Shown: positions 44,554-53,015 of the stretch, piece after piece
How positions within the stretch are numbered: position 1 is the first letter of the stretch
How the letters are laid out: each line of letters opens with the position of its first letter
Origin: Oscillatoria sp. FACHB-1406
Lineage (GTDB): Bacteria > Cyanobacteriota > Cyanobacteriia > Cyanobacteriales > Spirulinaceae
Length of the DNA: 64,000 nucleotides
Assembly (NCBI RefSeq): GCF_014698145.1
Contig: NZ_JACJSM010000029.1
Span: 1 to 64,000, forward strand
Direction: 5' to 3'
Notes under the pieces: generated by a model
Seen by the model: only the letters and a program-made list of their open reading frames with translations
Database searches by the model: none
What the model was told of the DNA's origin: nothing
Made by a program: the position numbers and the translations under genes

Positions 44554-46983
44554 ATGAAATTCGACACCTCTAAGCGCACTACCCTACAAGAACCCGTTCA
44601 AAGCATCCTACGACTCTGGGAGAAAGAACCCAAACTGAAAGCAAAACACAGCCCCATCGCTGTCGAAGCTTCGTTGAAAAAAGCACTTTCGCCTCGGTTT
44701 GAAATCGTTTTTGCTGGGGCATTTAGTGCGGGCAAATCAATGCTGATTAATGCCCTCCTCGGACGCGAACTCCTTTACAGCGCCGAAGGTCACGCGACGG
44801 GAACGGAATGCTACATTGAATATGCTGAAGCGGGACAAGAACGAGTTGTTTTAACCTTTTCCAGCGAAGCAGAAATTGGCGAGCAAGTCAAGGTTTTGTG
44901 CGAGCGATTGGGGTTAAATATTGAGGGGGATTTTGCTCGTGCTGAAGTCCTCGAACTCTTACAAAAAGCCAGTGCCGCGATTATTCAAACAGAAGGCGGA
45001 GAAAGTAAATCCGATCGCGCCAAGCAAGCCAAAGGCTTACAACTCCTGATTGAAGGGTTTACCGCTAATCGCGATCGCATTCATGCGAAGGATAATGCGA
45101 TTTATTCGATGGAACAGTTGCATTTTTCCAACTTATCAGAAGCAGCGAGTTACGCGCGGCGGGGAAGTAATAGCGCAGTCCTCAAGCGCCTCAATTATTT
45201 CTGCTGTCATCCCTTGCTCAACGATGGCAATATTTTAGTCGATTTGCCGGGGATTGACGCGCCGGTGAAAAAGGATTCGGAGTTAACGTATCGTAAGATT
45301 GAAGACTCGGAAACTTCGGCAGTGATTGCCGTGCTGAAACCGGCGGCGGCGGGCGAAATGACGAAGGAAGAGACGGAATTGCTCGAAAAGATGCGTTCTA
45401 ATCCGGGAGTTCGCGATCGCGTTTTTTACGTCTTCAACCGCATCGATGAAACTTGGTACAATACCGAACTTCGCAAGCGTCTCGAAAACCTCATTCAAGA
45501 GCAATTTCAGGATATAACACGCTTGTATAAAACCAGCGGTTTGCTCGGTTTCTATGGCAGCCAGGTTAAAGGAACGACGGCACGCGATCGCTTTGGGCTA
45601 GATACACTTTTCGCCGAAAATGTCAAGGGTTTCAGCGAGGAAGAAGAAACGCCCCAGTTCGTCAGCGAGTTTAACAATTATTGTGCCAATTCTGGCAAAC
45701 TCACTCGGACGCAATTTAAAGTTTCTGTTAATGGTTACGATACGCCTAATGAAAATTATACGCGCATTCTCGGGGAATGGGGAAACTCCTTAATCGACCG
45801 CCTAATTGAAGATAGCGGTATAGAAGAATTTCGAGCCGGAATTACGCGCTATCTCACCGAAGAAAAGCACCCCCAACTCATTGCCGCCCTCGCCGACGAT
45901 CTCGCCCCAATTTGTACGGAATTAAAGAATCGCTACTTAGAAATTCGCCGCGATTTAGACAGTCAGCCCCAGGAAATCGAAGCGATGAAAGCGCGGGAAT
46001 TAGAGCGTTTAAACCAACAACTCCAAGAGGCGGCGAGCGAACTGCAACAATTGCTAGAAACCGAAGTCAATCAAGTGATTACTAACGCCGATCCTGCGTT
46101 TGAAGAAGACTTCCAAGCTTTGAAAGCAAAAATGGTGACTCGCCTCGATGAATTGCTGCAAACTTTTTCAGTAATGAAGGCTTATCGCTGCGCGGTTAGT
46201 AGTCATCCGCGCAACTCTACTGCGCCGTTAATTGCGGTATTAGTCGAAGCCTTATATTCCTTGGCGAATGACTTAGAATTGGTGTTAGTGGAGTATTCAG
46301 AAACCATTGCACGGAATTTCTGCACCCGCCTCCTGCAACGCTTGCGAAAAACCGAAACTTATCGTTCGATTTATCGTTTGCTCGGTAACGATGGCGGGAT
46401 AGAATTCAAGGTACGAGAACTGGAGAAAGGGTTAATTTCGGGGCTAACGGGAGCGGCAAAAGTAGAGTGCGATCGCTATGTACGCGAAAGTCCTCGTTTT
46501 TACGATGAAGGCACTTTTTCGATTTACCAATTCCGGCAAACGTTGCAGCAAACCTCGCAAGGCTACGACGCAGAAAGTATGGTAGAAGCGGAACCAGCGA
46601 TTCGTCAATTGTTGAAGTTAGATTTCGAGCCGAAAGTTTCACTCACGATTCGCAGTACCTTCCGGCAAACGATTAACCAAACCTTGAAAACCAATTTGTT
46701 ACCGATGGCGGAACAGCAAAAAGGGGACATTTGCAAGCAATACGGCGCGGCGCGATCGCATCTCGAAAAAACCTTGGAACGGGAAGCATTAGAGAAGCTC
46801 TATCGCAATCAAGAACGGCAACAGGAAGTTGAGGAAAATATTGAGGCTTACGGTTGGGCGATTTCTACGATTAACCAATATCTTGATGAGTTGACTCTAT
46901 TCGACAAGAAGTTACCCGATATTGATGGCTTTCAATTATCCGGCTCGCAAGTTGCCAACAGTGGAATCTTAAAGCGCGCCTAA
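44554..46983 (+). CDS. Dynamin-like GTPase
   Basis: 809 residues. The GTPase domain (about 45-330) has P-loop GAFSAGKS (55-62), the switch I Thr in HATGTE, DLPGIDAP (G3) and NRID (G4). A long helical stalk follows (about 420-790, coiled coils at 480-510 and 735-780). This is the bacterial dynamin-like family, which remodels membranes; no clear membrane segment is visible, so it likely binds lipid peripherally. A KGK protein gene follows after 139 bp. A typical large form for cyanobacteria. Confidence 0.9.
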   Translation: MKFDTSKRTTLQEPVQSILRLWEKEPKLKAKHSPIAVEASLKKALSPRFEIVFAGAFSAGKSMLINALLGRELLYSAEGHATGTECYIEYAEAGQERVVLTFSSEAEIGEQVKVLCERLGLNIEGDFARAEVLELLQKASAAIIQTEGGESKSDRAKQAKGLQLLIEGFTANRDRIHAKDNAIYSMEQLHFSNLSEAASYARRGSNSAVLKRLNYFCCHPLLNDGNILVDLPGIDAPVKKDSELTYRKIEDSETSAVIAVLKPAAAGEMTKEETELLEKMRSNPGVRDRVFYVFNRIDETWYNTELRKRLENLIQEQFQDITRLYKTSGLLGFYGSQVKGTTARDRFGLDTLFAENVKGFSEEEETPQFVSEFNNYCANSGKLTRTQFKVSVNGYDTPNENYTRILGEWGNSLIDRLIEDSGIEEFRAGITRYLTEEKHPQLIAALADDLAPICTELKNRYLEIRRDLDSQPQEIEAMKARELERLNQQLQEAASELQQLLETEVNQVITNADPAFEEDFQALKAKMVTRLDELLQTFSVMKAYRCAVSSHPRNSTAPLIAVLVEALYSLANDLELVLVEYSETIARNFCTRLLQRLRKTETYRSIYRLLGNDGGIEFKVRELEKGLISGLTGAAKVECDRYVRESPRFYDEGTFSIYQFRQTLQQTSQGYDAESMVEAEPAIRQLLKLDFEPKVSLTIRSTFRQTINQTLKTNLLPMAEQQKGDICKQYGAARSHLEKTLEREALEKLYRNQERQQEVEENIEAYGWAISTINQYLDELTLFDKKLPDIDGFQLSGSQVANSGILKRA

Positions 46984-47054
46984 TTAAGTCTATTTTGGTA
47001 GACTTAAATGTTGAATCGGAAAATTAATTTAATCGCTGGCTAAGTTGTTTTAAC

Positions 47055-47084
47055 GGTAGGGACGTTATATATAACGTCCCTACC
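47055..47084. repeat. 30-bp perfect palindrome
   Basis: GGTAGGGACGTTATAT followed by its exact inverse complement, 30 bases with no mismatch. It lies between the dynamin and KGK genes. A partial relative (GGTAGGGACGTTACC) is at 34170-34184. Confidence 0.85.
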
Positions 47085-47122
47085 CTATCCCTTGAATAAA
47101 CTGCGAACTGAGGTAAAAAATA

Positions 47123-47503
47123 ATGTGGAATTCTATTGATATCCCAGGGTTTAAGGATGAAGACATCATTGCCTTTAAAGATAGTCTTGTCAAGCTAGGA
47201 AAGTTTATAAATATTCTTGATACTGCAACTAATCAATTTAATGAATTATTGAAAACAAGTTTTGCAGACAATAAACTTAATTTAGATATTCGCTTTAATG
47301 AGTCCTGTACTTACGAGCACAGATTCATGAGCGAAAGAGGCGTAGATGTAGAAATCCTCAAATTAAAAGACCCTCGCTGGCAAAAAGGCAAAATCCGCAT
47401 GAAACTCGTCGTTGAATTCATTCCCGACGAACCGGAAAAAGTTGAATCCGAGTCGCCCCTCGACGATATTCGTCAAGCGCAACTTGCAAAACAAGAGGAT
47501 TGA
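47123..47503 (+). CDS. KGK-domain-like protein
   Basis: 126 residues. The C-terminal WQKGKIRMKLVVEFIPDEPE followed by ESPLDDIRQ fits the cyanobacterial KGK family, named for its KGK motif. The N-terminal part is helical with an IIAFKDSLVKLGKFI stretch. Function unknown. Same strand as the dynamin gene upstream. Lower GC than its neighbours in the first two-thirds. Confidence 0.62.
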   Translation: MWNSIDIPGFKDEDIIAFKDSLVKLGKFINILDTATNQFNELLKTSFADNKLNLDIRFNESCTYEHRFMSERGVDVEILKLKDPRWQKGKIRMKLVVEFIPDEPEKVESESPLDDIRQAQLAKQED

Positions 47504-47550
47504 ACGATACCGAAAAAGTATTCTTTATTTGAGCCTAGCAAATCGGCACA

Positions 47551-47617
47551 ACCCCCTAAAGAGAGAAATTTCTGACTTCTACGACGAGGACTGTTCGGAA
47601 TCTCTTTTAGGGGGTAT
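47551..47617 (+). terminator. Stem-loop after the KGK gene
   Basis: CCCCCTAAAGAGA and TCTCTTTTAGGGGG form a 13-pair stem with one bulged T and a 40-base loop. No clean T tract; terminator or residual repeat. Confidence 0.4.
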
Positions 47618-47705
47618 GAGTTTTAACGAACATTCATAAAACCGTCTATTTTTTTGTATATAGTGATACGGTTAGCAAAAAAAATAAGTTCAAAACTTTA
47701 CTCCT

Positions 47706-48353
47706 ATGTCTCTCAAAACAGAAGCACAAGTTGTAAAAGCGAGTCTGGATATCGTCCCGACTCTCATTGAGCATTTAGAGCAAGATCGCATTATCTTGTT
47801 ACCGATGGATACGCTTTATGGTTTAGTCGTACATGGGGGAAGACCTAAAGCGATCGCAGCTTTACGTGCATTGAAGCAGTTAGGTCAAGAACAACCCTTA
47901 ACAATTTTAACAAGGGGCGATCGCGTGCGAGAAGTTGCCGTCCTCAATGCGTCAGCAGAACGGATGATTTCTCACTTTCCCTGTCCCGTCACTATGATTG
48001 TCGAAGCGAATCCTCAGTTAAACCCAGAAATCACTCAAGGTTTTTCGACAATTTTCATCGCTTGTCCCGATCGCTTCATCTACGATTTAATTGGTGCAAT
48101 TCCATTTCCCCTCGTCTGTGCTGGTGCGAGAGTTGGTACCGAACCGATTACTCACTTCGATGCAGCAATGCGTTATTTTAGCGATCGCGTCTCCTTAATT
48201 GTTCGGGGAGAACGCAGCCATTACGGGCGACGCGGAACGCTCATCGACTTCACCCTAGAATCTCCGACTATTATGAACTTTGGACCGATCTCTGTAGACG
48301 ATCTCCGACCTTTACTGCCCGAAATTATTCTTCCTTCCCATTTAATGAAGTAG
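47706..48353 (+). CDS. Sua5/YciO/YrdC-family protein, divergent
   Basis: 215 residues. The fold motifs ILLPMDTLYGLV and VCAGARVGTEPI are of the YrdC/Sua5 family, which makes threonylcarbamoyl-AMP for tRNA modification. The usual lysine-rich KRP..KPL stretch is replaced by KQLGQEQPL, lacking the conserved KR..K pattern. So the canonical activity is doubtful, and this may be a divergent paralogue. Single gene, followed by the HNH gene. Confidence 0.78.
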   Translation: MSLKTEAQVVKASLDIVPTLIEHLEQDRIILLPMDTLYGLVVHGGRPKAIAALRALKQLGQEQPLTILTRGDRVREVAVLNASAERMISHFPCPVTMIVEANPQLNPEITQGFSTIFIACPDRFIYDLIGAIPFPLVCAGARVGTEPITHFDAAMRYFSDRVSLIVRGERSHYGRRGTLIDFTLESPTIMNFGPISVDDLRPLLPEIILPSHLMK

Positions 48354-48377
48354 CGATTGTTGCAGGACGATTAAATT

Positions 48378-48620
48378 ATGCCAAAAACGCCCCGAATTTC
48401 TATCCCTAAATCCGTTCGAAAATACGTTTTTCAACGCGACAACTTTCATTGCCAAAGTTGCGGAAAAACGCACCTTGAAACCCAACTCACTATCGACCAT
48501 ATTATCCCCCTTGCGACGGGCGGTTCTAACGATATTAGCAATCTACAAACCCTCTGTTTGTCCTGCAATCAACGCAAACAGCATCATTTTGATTCTCGCT
48601 TTCGCGGGCGCTTTCGTTAA
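48378..48620 (+). CDS. Small HNH endonuclease
   Basis: 80 residues. The HNH/zinc ribbon is complete: C25-x2-C28 (CQSCG), D40-H41 in IDHIIPLATGG, N55 in ISNLQTLC and C60-x2-C63. It is a likely metal-dependent nuclease; the biological target is unknown. 24 bp after the YrdC gene, probably co-transcribed. Confidence 0.9.
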   Translation: MPKTPRISIPKSVRKYVFQRDNFHCQSCGKTHLETQLTIDHIIPLATGGSNDISNLQTLCLSCNQRKQHHFDSRFRGRFR

Positions 48621-48726
48621 TTGTGCGGGCGGGGAGCGATTCAATTTCATCGCGTCCTCTCAAACTTTGCCATTTTTAGTTAGAATCGTACAAGCCCTTA
48701 AATGTTCGTTAACAATCGGAGTTGTG

Positions 48727-49698
48727 ATGAAATTACGACAGTCTTTAATCGGAAGCTTGGTAATCCTCTCCAGTGTAACGACAGTAGCGACAGCACAATA
48801 TTTTCCAACCCCAGACTCATTCTTACAGCCCGGAGGTTGCTCGAACTGCGACGAAAATGGCGGACGCTGGGGTAACAGAAATTGGCAAGGGGTGAACTGG
48901 AGTGGGCGGGAGTTGCGCCAAGCCAACTTAGAAGGCGCTAATCTAGCAATGGCGGATTTGAGTCGCGCTCAAATTTTCGGTTCGACGCTCAAAGATGCCA
49001 ATCTAACTGGGGCGAATTTAACGGGGGCGACGATTAGAAGTACAGTGCTTCAAGGGGCAGTTCTCAACGGCACGATTTTTAAGAATGCCGAACTTTTTAT
49101 GATTAGCCTCGAGAACGGACAAATGGAAAATGCCGATTTTAGTGGCGCTCAAATGAAGAACATTTATTTGGGGGGGGCAAATCTTCAAGGCGCGAATTTA
49201 ATCGGTGCAGATTTACAAAATGCCTTTATGGTGGGAGCGAATTTGATTCATGCGGATTTAAGTGCTGCGGATTTACGAGGCGTTAAGCTAAGAAATTCTA
49301 TTCTCATTTCAGCCAACCTTCAAAAAGCAGATATGAGAGCGGTAAGTCTCGCTGAAGCTAATCTTTCGGAAAGTCGATTGAGCGGTGCGAATTTAGAACG
49401 CGCGGAGTTAGCAAAAGCTAACTTAGAAAATGCAGATCTCAGCGGTGCTAATCTAAAAAATGCGAATTTGGAGCGAGCCAATCTTCGCGGCGCAAATCTT
49501 AAAGATGCAATTCTCGATAATATTTTTGAGATGGGGGCAGATTTTTGCGGAGCAACTTTACCCGACGGACAGATTGAAGAATGTCCCGAGGAGGAGGTTC
49601 AAGCTCCCATTCCGAACGAAGAGATTTTTATAGATCCTACGCTCAATGAAGAGAATCTTGATATAAATAATAAGGATACCTCTCCTTCGGCTCCTTAA
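48727..49698 (+). CDS. Secreted pentapeptide-repeat protein
   Basis: 323 residues from the ATG at 48727; the open frame runs 84 codons further upstream and overlaps the HNH gene in another phase, so the later start is preferred. A signal peptide (MKLRQSLIGSLVILSSVTTV) precedes a Cys-containing QPGGCSNC stretch and about thirty A(N/D)LXX repeats (about 50-275, right-handed quadrilateral helix). A Pro/Glu-rich acidic tail ends the protein. It is exported; role unknown. Confidence 0.88.
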   Translation: MKLRQSLIGSLVILSSVTTVATAQYFPTPDSFLQPGGCSNCDENGGRWGNRNWQGVNWSGRELRQANLEGANLAMADLSRAQIFGSTLKDANLTGANLTGATIRSTVLQGAVLNGTIFKNAELFMISLENGQMENADFSGAQMKNIYLGGANLQGANLIGADLQNAFMVGANLIHADLSAADLRGVKLRNSILISANLQKADMRAVSLAEANLSESRLSGANLERAELAKANLENADLSGANLKNANLERANLRGANLKDAILDNIFEMGADFCGATLPDGQIEECPEEEVQAPIPNEEIFIDPTLNEENLDINNKDTSPSAP

Positions 49699-49721
49699 GC
49701 AATTTACCTTTTTAACATTTG

Positions 49722-50591
49722 TCACTTTTTGAAAATTTTTTTGTTGAAGATTTTGTAGATTTTGCTAAGGAAGTAGTTATAGGTTTTGGGAAAACCGGAA
49801 ACGCGCAGGGAAAAAAGCCAAGTATTGATAAATTTTCCCTGGGTTGCGCGCTGCAACTTAACCAAACTGTCTAAGGAACGCTCGAATAAGTCCATTAATG
49901 AAATGGGTAAAACCGTACAGCCATGACTGCCATCGTTAAACTTGAAGTCATAAACATTGTTCAAGGATGTAGCGACTCGAGCTTGAGGAATATCTTGTTC
50001 GCATTTTCCGGGATACAAGTACAAGATAGGGGTTGAACTGTTTTGAATAAACTTAGAAATATTGAAGTATTGGTTAACCGCCGGATTGAATTCATGTTTA
50101 ACTAGGAGGGGATGCAAATCTCTTTCTGTTTCTAAATAGGGAATAAGGGAGAATTGCCCCGAAAAGTTAAAAACTTTTTTTGCATTTAACAGCGCGCCGA
50201 ATAAGGTAGCAGCATAGCCTCCTGCCGAACTCCCGATGCAAATTATATCTAAGCCTTGAGATTCTTGCTTGAGGAACTCGGCTAATTTTTCGATAGAGTT
50301 AATTTCGCCATTGATTCCTTCAAGATACCACTGCTTGAAAACATCTCGCAGGAAAATGACTTTAGCGTAGCTTTTGGGGATATTGCGTTTCCATTCAAAG
50401 CGATTGCCTTCTATCACTTTAAGTTTGAATTCTTCCGGCGTATTAGGAAAGTAAATTCCGTGGCTGGAAAAGAAAATATAACAGTCTCTACTTTTACTAG
50501 AATTGCCCTCAATGATTTCAAAATTTTTGTGGTTTTGATAGACTTGAAAAACTTCGGGAATGTCGAGTTGATGACGCATCGTGACTGACAT
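49722..50591 (-). CDS. Alpha/beta-hydrolase-like protein, unknown
   Basis: 289 residues. A nucleophile elbow GSSAGGYAA (GxSxG, about 118-126) with a later GSHGCTVLP His candidate suggests an alpha/beta hydrolase. It is AT-rich with many Lys/Asn/Ile codons, unlike its neighbours, which fits horizontal transfer. The C terminus is Lys-rich (KIYKIFNKKIFKK). The substrate is not inferable. Convergent with the pentapeptide gene. Confidence 0.6.
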   Translation of the reverse strand: MSVTMRHQLDIPEVFQVYQNHKNFEIIEGNSSKSRDCYIFFSSHGIYFPNTPEEFKLKVIEGNRFEWKRNIPKSYAKVIFLRDVFKQWYLEGINGEINSIEKLAEFLKQESQGLDIICIGSSAGGYAATLFGALLNAKKVFNFSGQFSLIPYLETERDLHPLLVKHEFNPAVNQYFNISKFIQNSSTPILYLYPGKCEQDIPQARVATSLNNVYDFKFNDGSHGCTVLPISLMDLFERSLDSLVKLQRATQGKFINTWLFSLRVSGFPKTYNYFLSKIYKIFNKKIFKK

Positions 50592-50633
50592 GGGGTTGAA
50601 CCTCGAGAAAGCAGTACGATTTTAGCAAGGAAG

Positions 50634-50750
50634 AGGGGGGAGTGTGTGAATTATGAATTATGAATGGTAAGTGCTGAGTGGTAAATGGTAAAGGTTGAGG
50701 GCTGAATTACGAATTACGAATTACTAACTACGAATTACTAAGGGGGGATG
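50634..50750. repeat. Short tandem heptamers (STRR-like), degenerate
   Basis: Blocks of GAATTACGAATTAC and GGTAAATGGTAAA-type near-repeats fill the gap between the hydrolase and Crp genes. Same class as 58421-58487. Confidence 0.65.
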
Positions 50751-50761
50751 GGGTGATTGGC

Positions 50762-51553
50762 TTAGCGCAGAGGCCACCAGGAAACTTTATCGCGCGTTTT
50801 ACCGTATACTTCTTTTAGGCCTTCGGGATCGATCGCGCGTACCGAATCGCTGGATGTTTCATTGCCTTTTGCTGCTTCGAGCAGTCCGATTTGTTGCATT
50901 CCTTTGAGGACTTGCTCGACGGTGCGTTGGTTGAGTTGGCAGGCGCGCGCGATCGCATCAATGGGAAGATCGAAGGTATAAACGCCGTCAGTGTTGGGCT
51001 GATTGCCTAACTCGCGTTCTTGATAAATTAACGCCCTCAGCAGCGAGGCGACTGCTTGGGGAGGGTAACTGCTGCAATTGAGTAGGTGATACTGAAACTT
51101 AACTTGCAATTCCGAGAGTAAGGTATAGCGATCGCGGAATTGTTCGCTATTTTCGTACATTTCTCGCACGGCCGCTAGGGGAATTTCGATCGCGTGGGTG
51201 GTTTTATAAGCTTCCACTAAACTGGGAAAAGCGCGATTGGTTAGCCCGTAACCGAAGGGGAGGCTATTCATCCCAAAGCAACTACCGGGATAATGAATGG
51301 CGATGATGCGATCGAGGGGCGTACTCCGCGCGATCACTAATCCCTCGTTCAGGATAACGTAGAGAACATCCAGAAATTCATCGGGGAGAAAAGCCGTATA
51401 AATCGGACGGTTAGAAAATAGCTTCTCGACTTTGAGAGAATCGGGGGGTAAGTATTGCGCCAGTTGCGCTTCGTCGAATCCTCGAAACAGGTAATTGCTT
51501 TCAGTCAGTTGTTGGATGAGGTTGGTTTTTGGCTTCTTTGCAGTTTTTGCCAT
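50762..51553 (-). CDS. Crp/Fnr-family transcriptional regulator
   Basis: 263 residues from the ATG at 51553; the longer open frame (to 51634) starts with unlikely Met-Tyr sequence. The N-terminal half is a cyclic-nucleotide-binding-like beta barrel (IYTAFLPDEFLDVLYVI..GSCFGMNSLP) without a clear cAMP-binding RE motif. The C-terminal winged helix is PIDAIARACQLNQRTVEQVLKG. It is likely a DNA-binding regulator whose ligand is unknown. Confidence 0.78.
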   Translation of the reverse strand: MAKTAKKPKTNLIQQLTESNYLFRGFDEAQLAQYLPPDSLKVEKLFSNRPIYTAFLPDEFLDVLYVILNEGLVIARSTPLDRIIAIHYPGSCFGMNSLPFGYGLTNRAFPSLVEAYKTTHAIEIPLAAVREMYENSEQFRDRYTLLSELQVKFQYHLLNCSSYPPQAVASLLRALIYQERELGNQPNTDGVYTFDLPIDAIARACQLNQRTVEQVLKGMQQIGLLEAAKGNETSSDSVRAIDPEGLKEVYGKTRDKVSWWPLR

Positions 51554-51743
51554 GCTCGATAGTAACGCGATCGCTCCCCCTCCATGATGACACAGAGCCA
51601 TCCCCTCCCAGACCCGCTTGGAGATTAAATACAAACCTATTTCGATTGGTTTGTATTCCGTTTAGAATGCACGCTTACTCACCATTCGCTTTTTTTCCAA
51701 CTCTGAATCTGCCGTTTATACCTCCCCAGCCTTAAAATATTAG

Positions 51744-52715
51744 TCAATCGTCATGATTTGTAGCGTTGCGATCGTGTAATTGTCCGAATTGCTGGCGATA
51801 ACGTTCTAATTCTCGTTCCAGTTGTTCGGCTCGTTGTCGCTCCTGTTCGGCTTGTTGTTGTGCGGATTCGGCTCGTTGTCGCTCCTGTTCGGCTTGTTGT
51901 TGCGCGGATTCAGCTTGTTGTCGTTCCTGTTCGGCTTGTTGTTGTGCGAACGCGCGTTGCTGTTGTTCTTGTTCGCGCAATTGCCGTTCTAATTCCGCCT
52001 GTCGCCGCGCTAATTCTGCCTGCTGCCGTTCTAATTCCGTCCGTTGCCGCGCAATCTCCAATTCTTGGCGCGTCTCTGACAATTGCGCCCTTATCTTCTG
52101 TTCGGCTTCTTCCGTGCCGATATAGCGCTTTCCTTCTTCATCAAACCAGTATAAAACTTCTCTTCTCACTCCCCCATAGTTGCGAATCCCCCTACCGATT
52201 CCTAAGCCAATTTCTGGCATCCAAACGGGTTCTTGTACCTGCCAGCTATATTTTCCGTTAATTAATTTATACACTTCCAATTTCCGAGGATCGCCGCGTC
52301 CGAATTGTCGGGGATTGTAGACAACGTAGTACAGCACCCCTAACTGAGCGTAGATTTTTTCTTTGCTGTCGTATTCTCCCCCCGGCGTTTTGGAGACGAC
52401 TTCGATGGCGAGGATTGGAACGTTATTTTCTTCCCACACGACATAGCTATCGCGCGATTTTCCGCCTTTGCGCCGTTCGACATTCACGCTGAGGAAACCA
52501 TCGGGAATGACAGGAACTTTGGGATTTTCTCCCGTGGTATGGTAAACCGCCATATCCACGCCAAAAAACCAATCCTGACGGTTTCCCCAAATATATTCGA
52601 GAAGAAATAGCAAGAAGTTGGGAATAAAGTTTTGTTCTTCGTTATCCACGGGAGTTTCGTCCGAACAGGGCAGTTCGTCGCTGCTAGGGAGATTCTGAAT
52701 GTCCGATTTTAGCAT
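51744..52715 (-). CDS. Uma2 family (DUF820) endonuclease with repetitive coiled-coil tail
   Basis: 323 residues from the ATG at 52715. The PD-(D/E)XK Uma2 domain (about 20-190) has IPDGFLSV, VPILAIEVVSKTPGG and YDSKEKIYAQLGVLYYVV. The C-terminal half (about 200-310) is a Gln/Glu/Arg coiled coil with nearly exact 14-residue repeats, AEQERQ(R/Q)AESAQQQ, visible as about 42-bp DNA repeats (51830-51960). Uma2 proteins are abundant in cyanobacteria and of unknown role, though related to restriction nucleases. Confidence 0.86.
   Translation of the reverse strand: MLKSDIQNLPSSDELPCSDETPVDNEEQNFIPNFLLFLLEYIWGNRQDWFFGVDMAVYHTTGENPKVPVIPDGFLSVNVERRKGGKSRDSYVVWEENNVPILAIEVVSKTPGGEYDSKEKIYAQLGVLYYVVYNPRQFGRGDPRKLEVYKLINGKYSWQVQEPVWMPEIGLGIGRGIRNYGGVRREVLYWFDEEGKRYIGTEEAEQKIRAQLSETRQELEIARQRTELERQQAELARRQAELERQLREQEQQQRAFAQQQAEQERQQAESAQQQAEQERQRAESAQQQAEQERQRAEQLERELERYRQQFGQLHDRNATNHDD
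51825..51965. repeat. 42-bp intragenic tandem repeats
   Basis: About three 42-bp units (GCTCGTTGTCGCTCCTGTTC core) encode the AEQERQ-AESAQQQ heptad repeats of the Uma2 protein. They are prone to copy-number change. Confidence 0.75.
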
Positions 52716-53015
52716 TTGAGGATACCCCGCTTCTTTCCTTTTCTTTGAGTTTAGCAGGCTGACTTCCAAGTGGTGAGGAATTTTAATTTTTCATCGGCTT
52801 TTAAATCGAGAAAATTTTTATCCGACTGCAAAGTCCCCGTACTGGCACATGAGTTGTAAATTATTAGAGAAAGCCGATACTCTTTAACTCCTTCCTCGAT
52901 GAATCTGAGTCAAAAGAATTCCTCATAAAATCATTAACAGTGCAGCTATGCCGACAAAATCGCCCTCGGTTCGCTATAGTAGAGAGCGCGGTTGAATTAG
53001 CGAGAGGGTAGTGTC

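Noticed and set aside
51860-52261. 133-codon + strand open frame opposite the Uma2 gene
   Set aside because: It is the antisense of a repetitive Gln/Glu coiled coil and is Arg/Val-biased low complexity.
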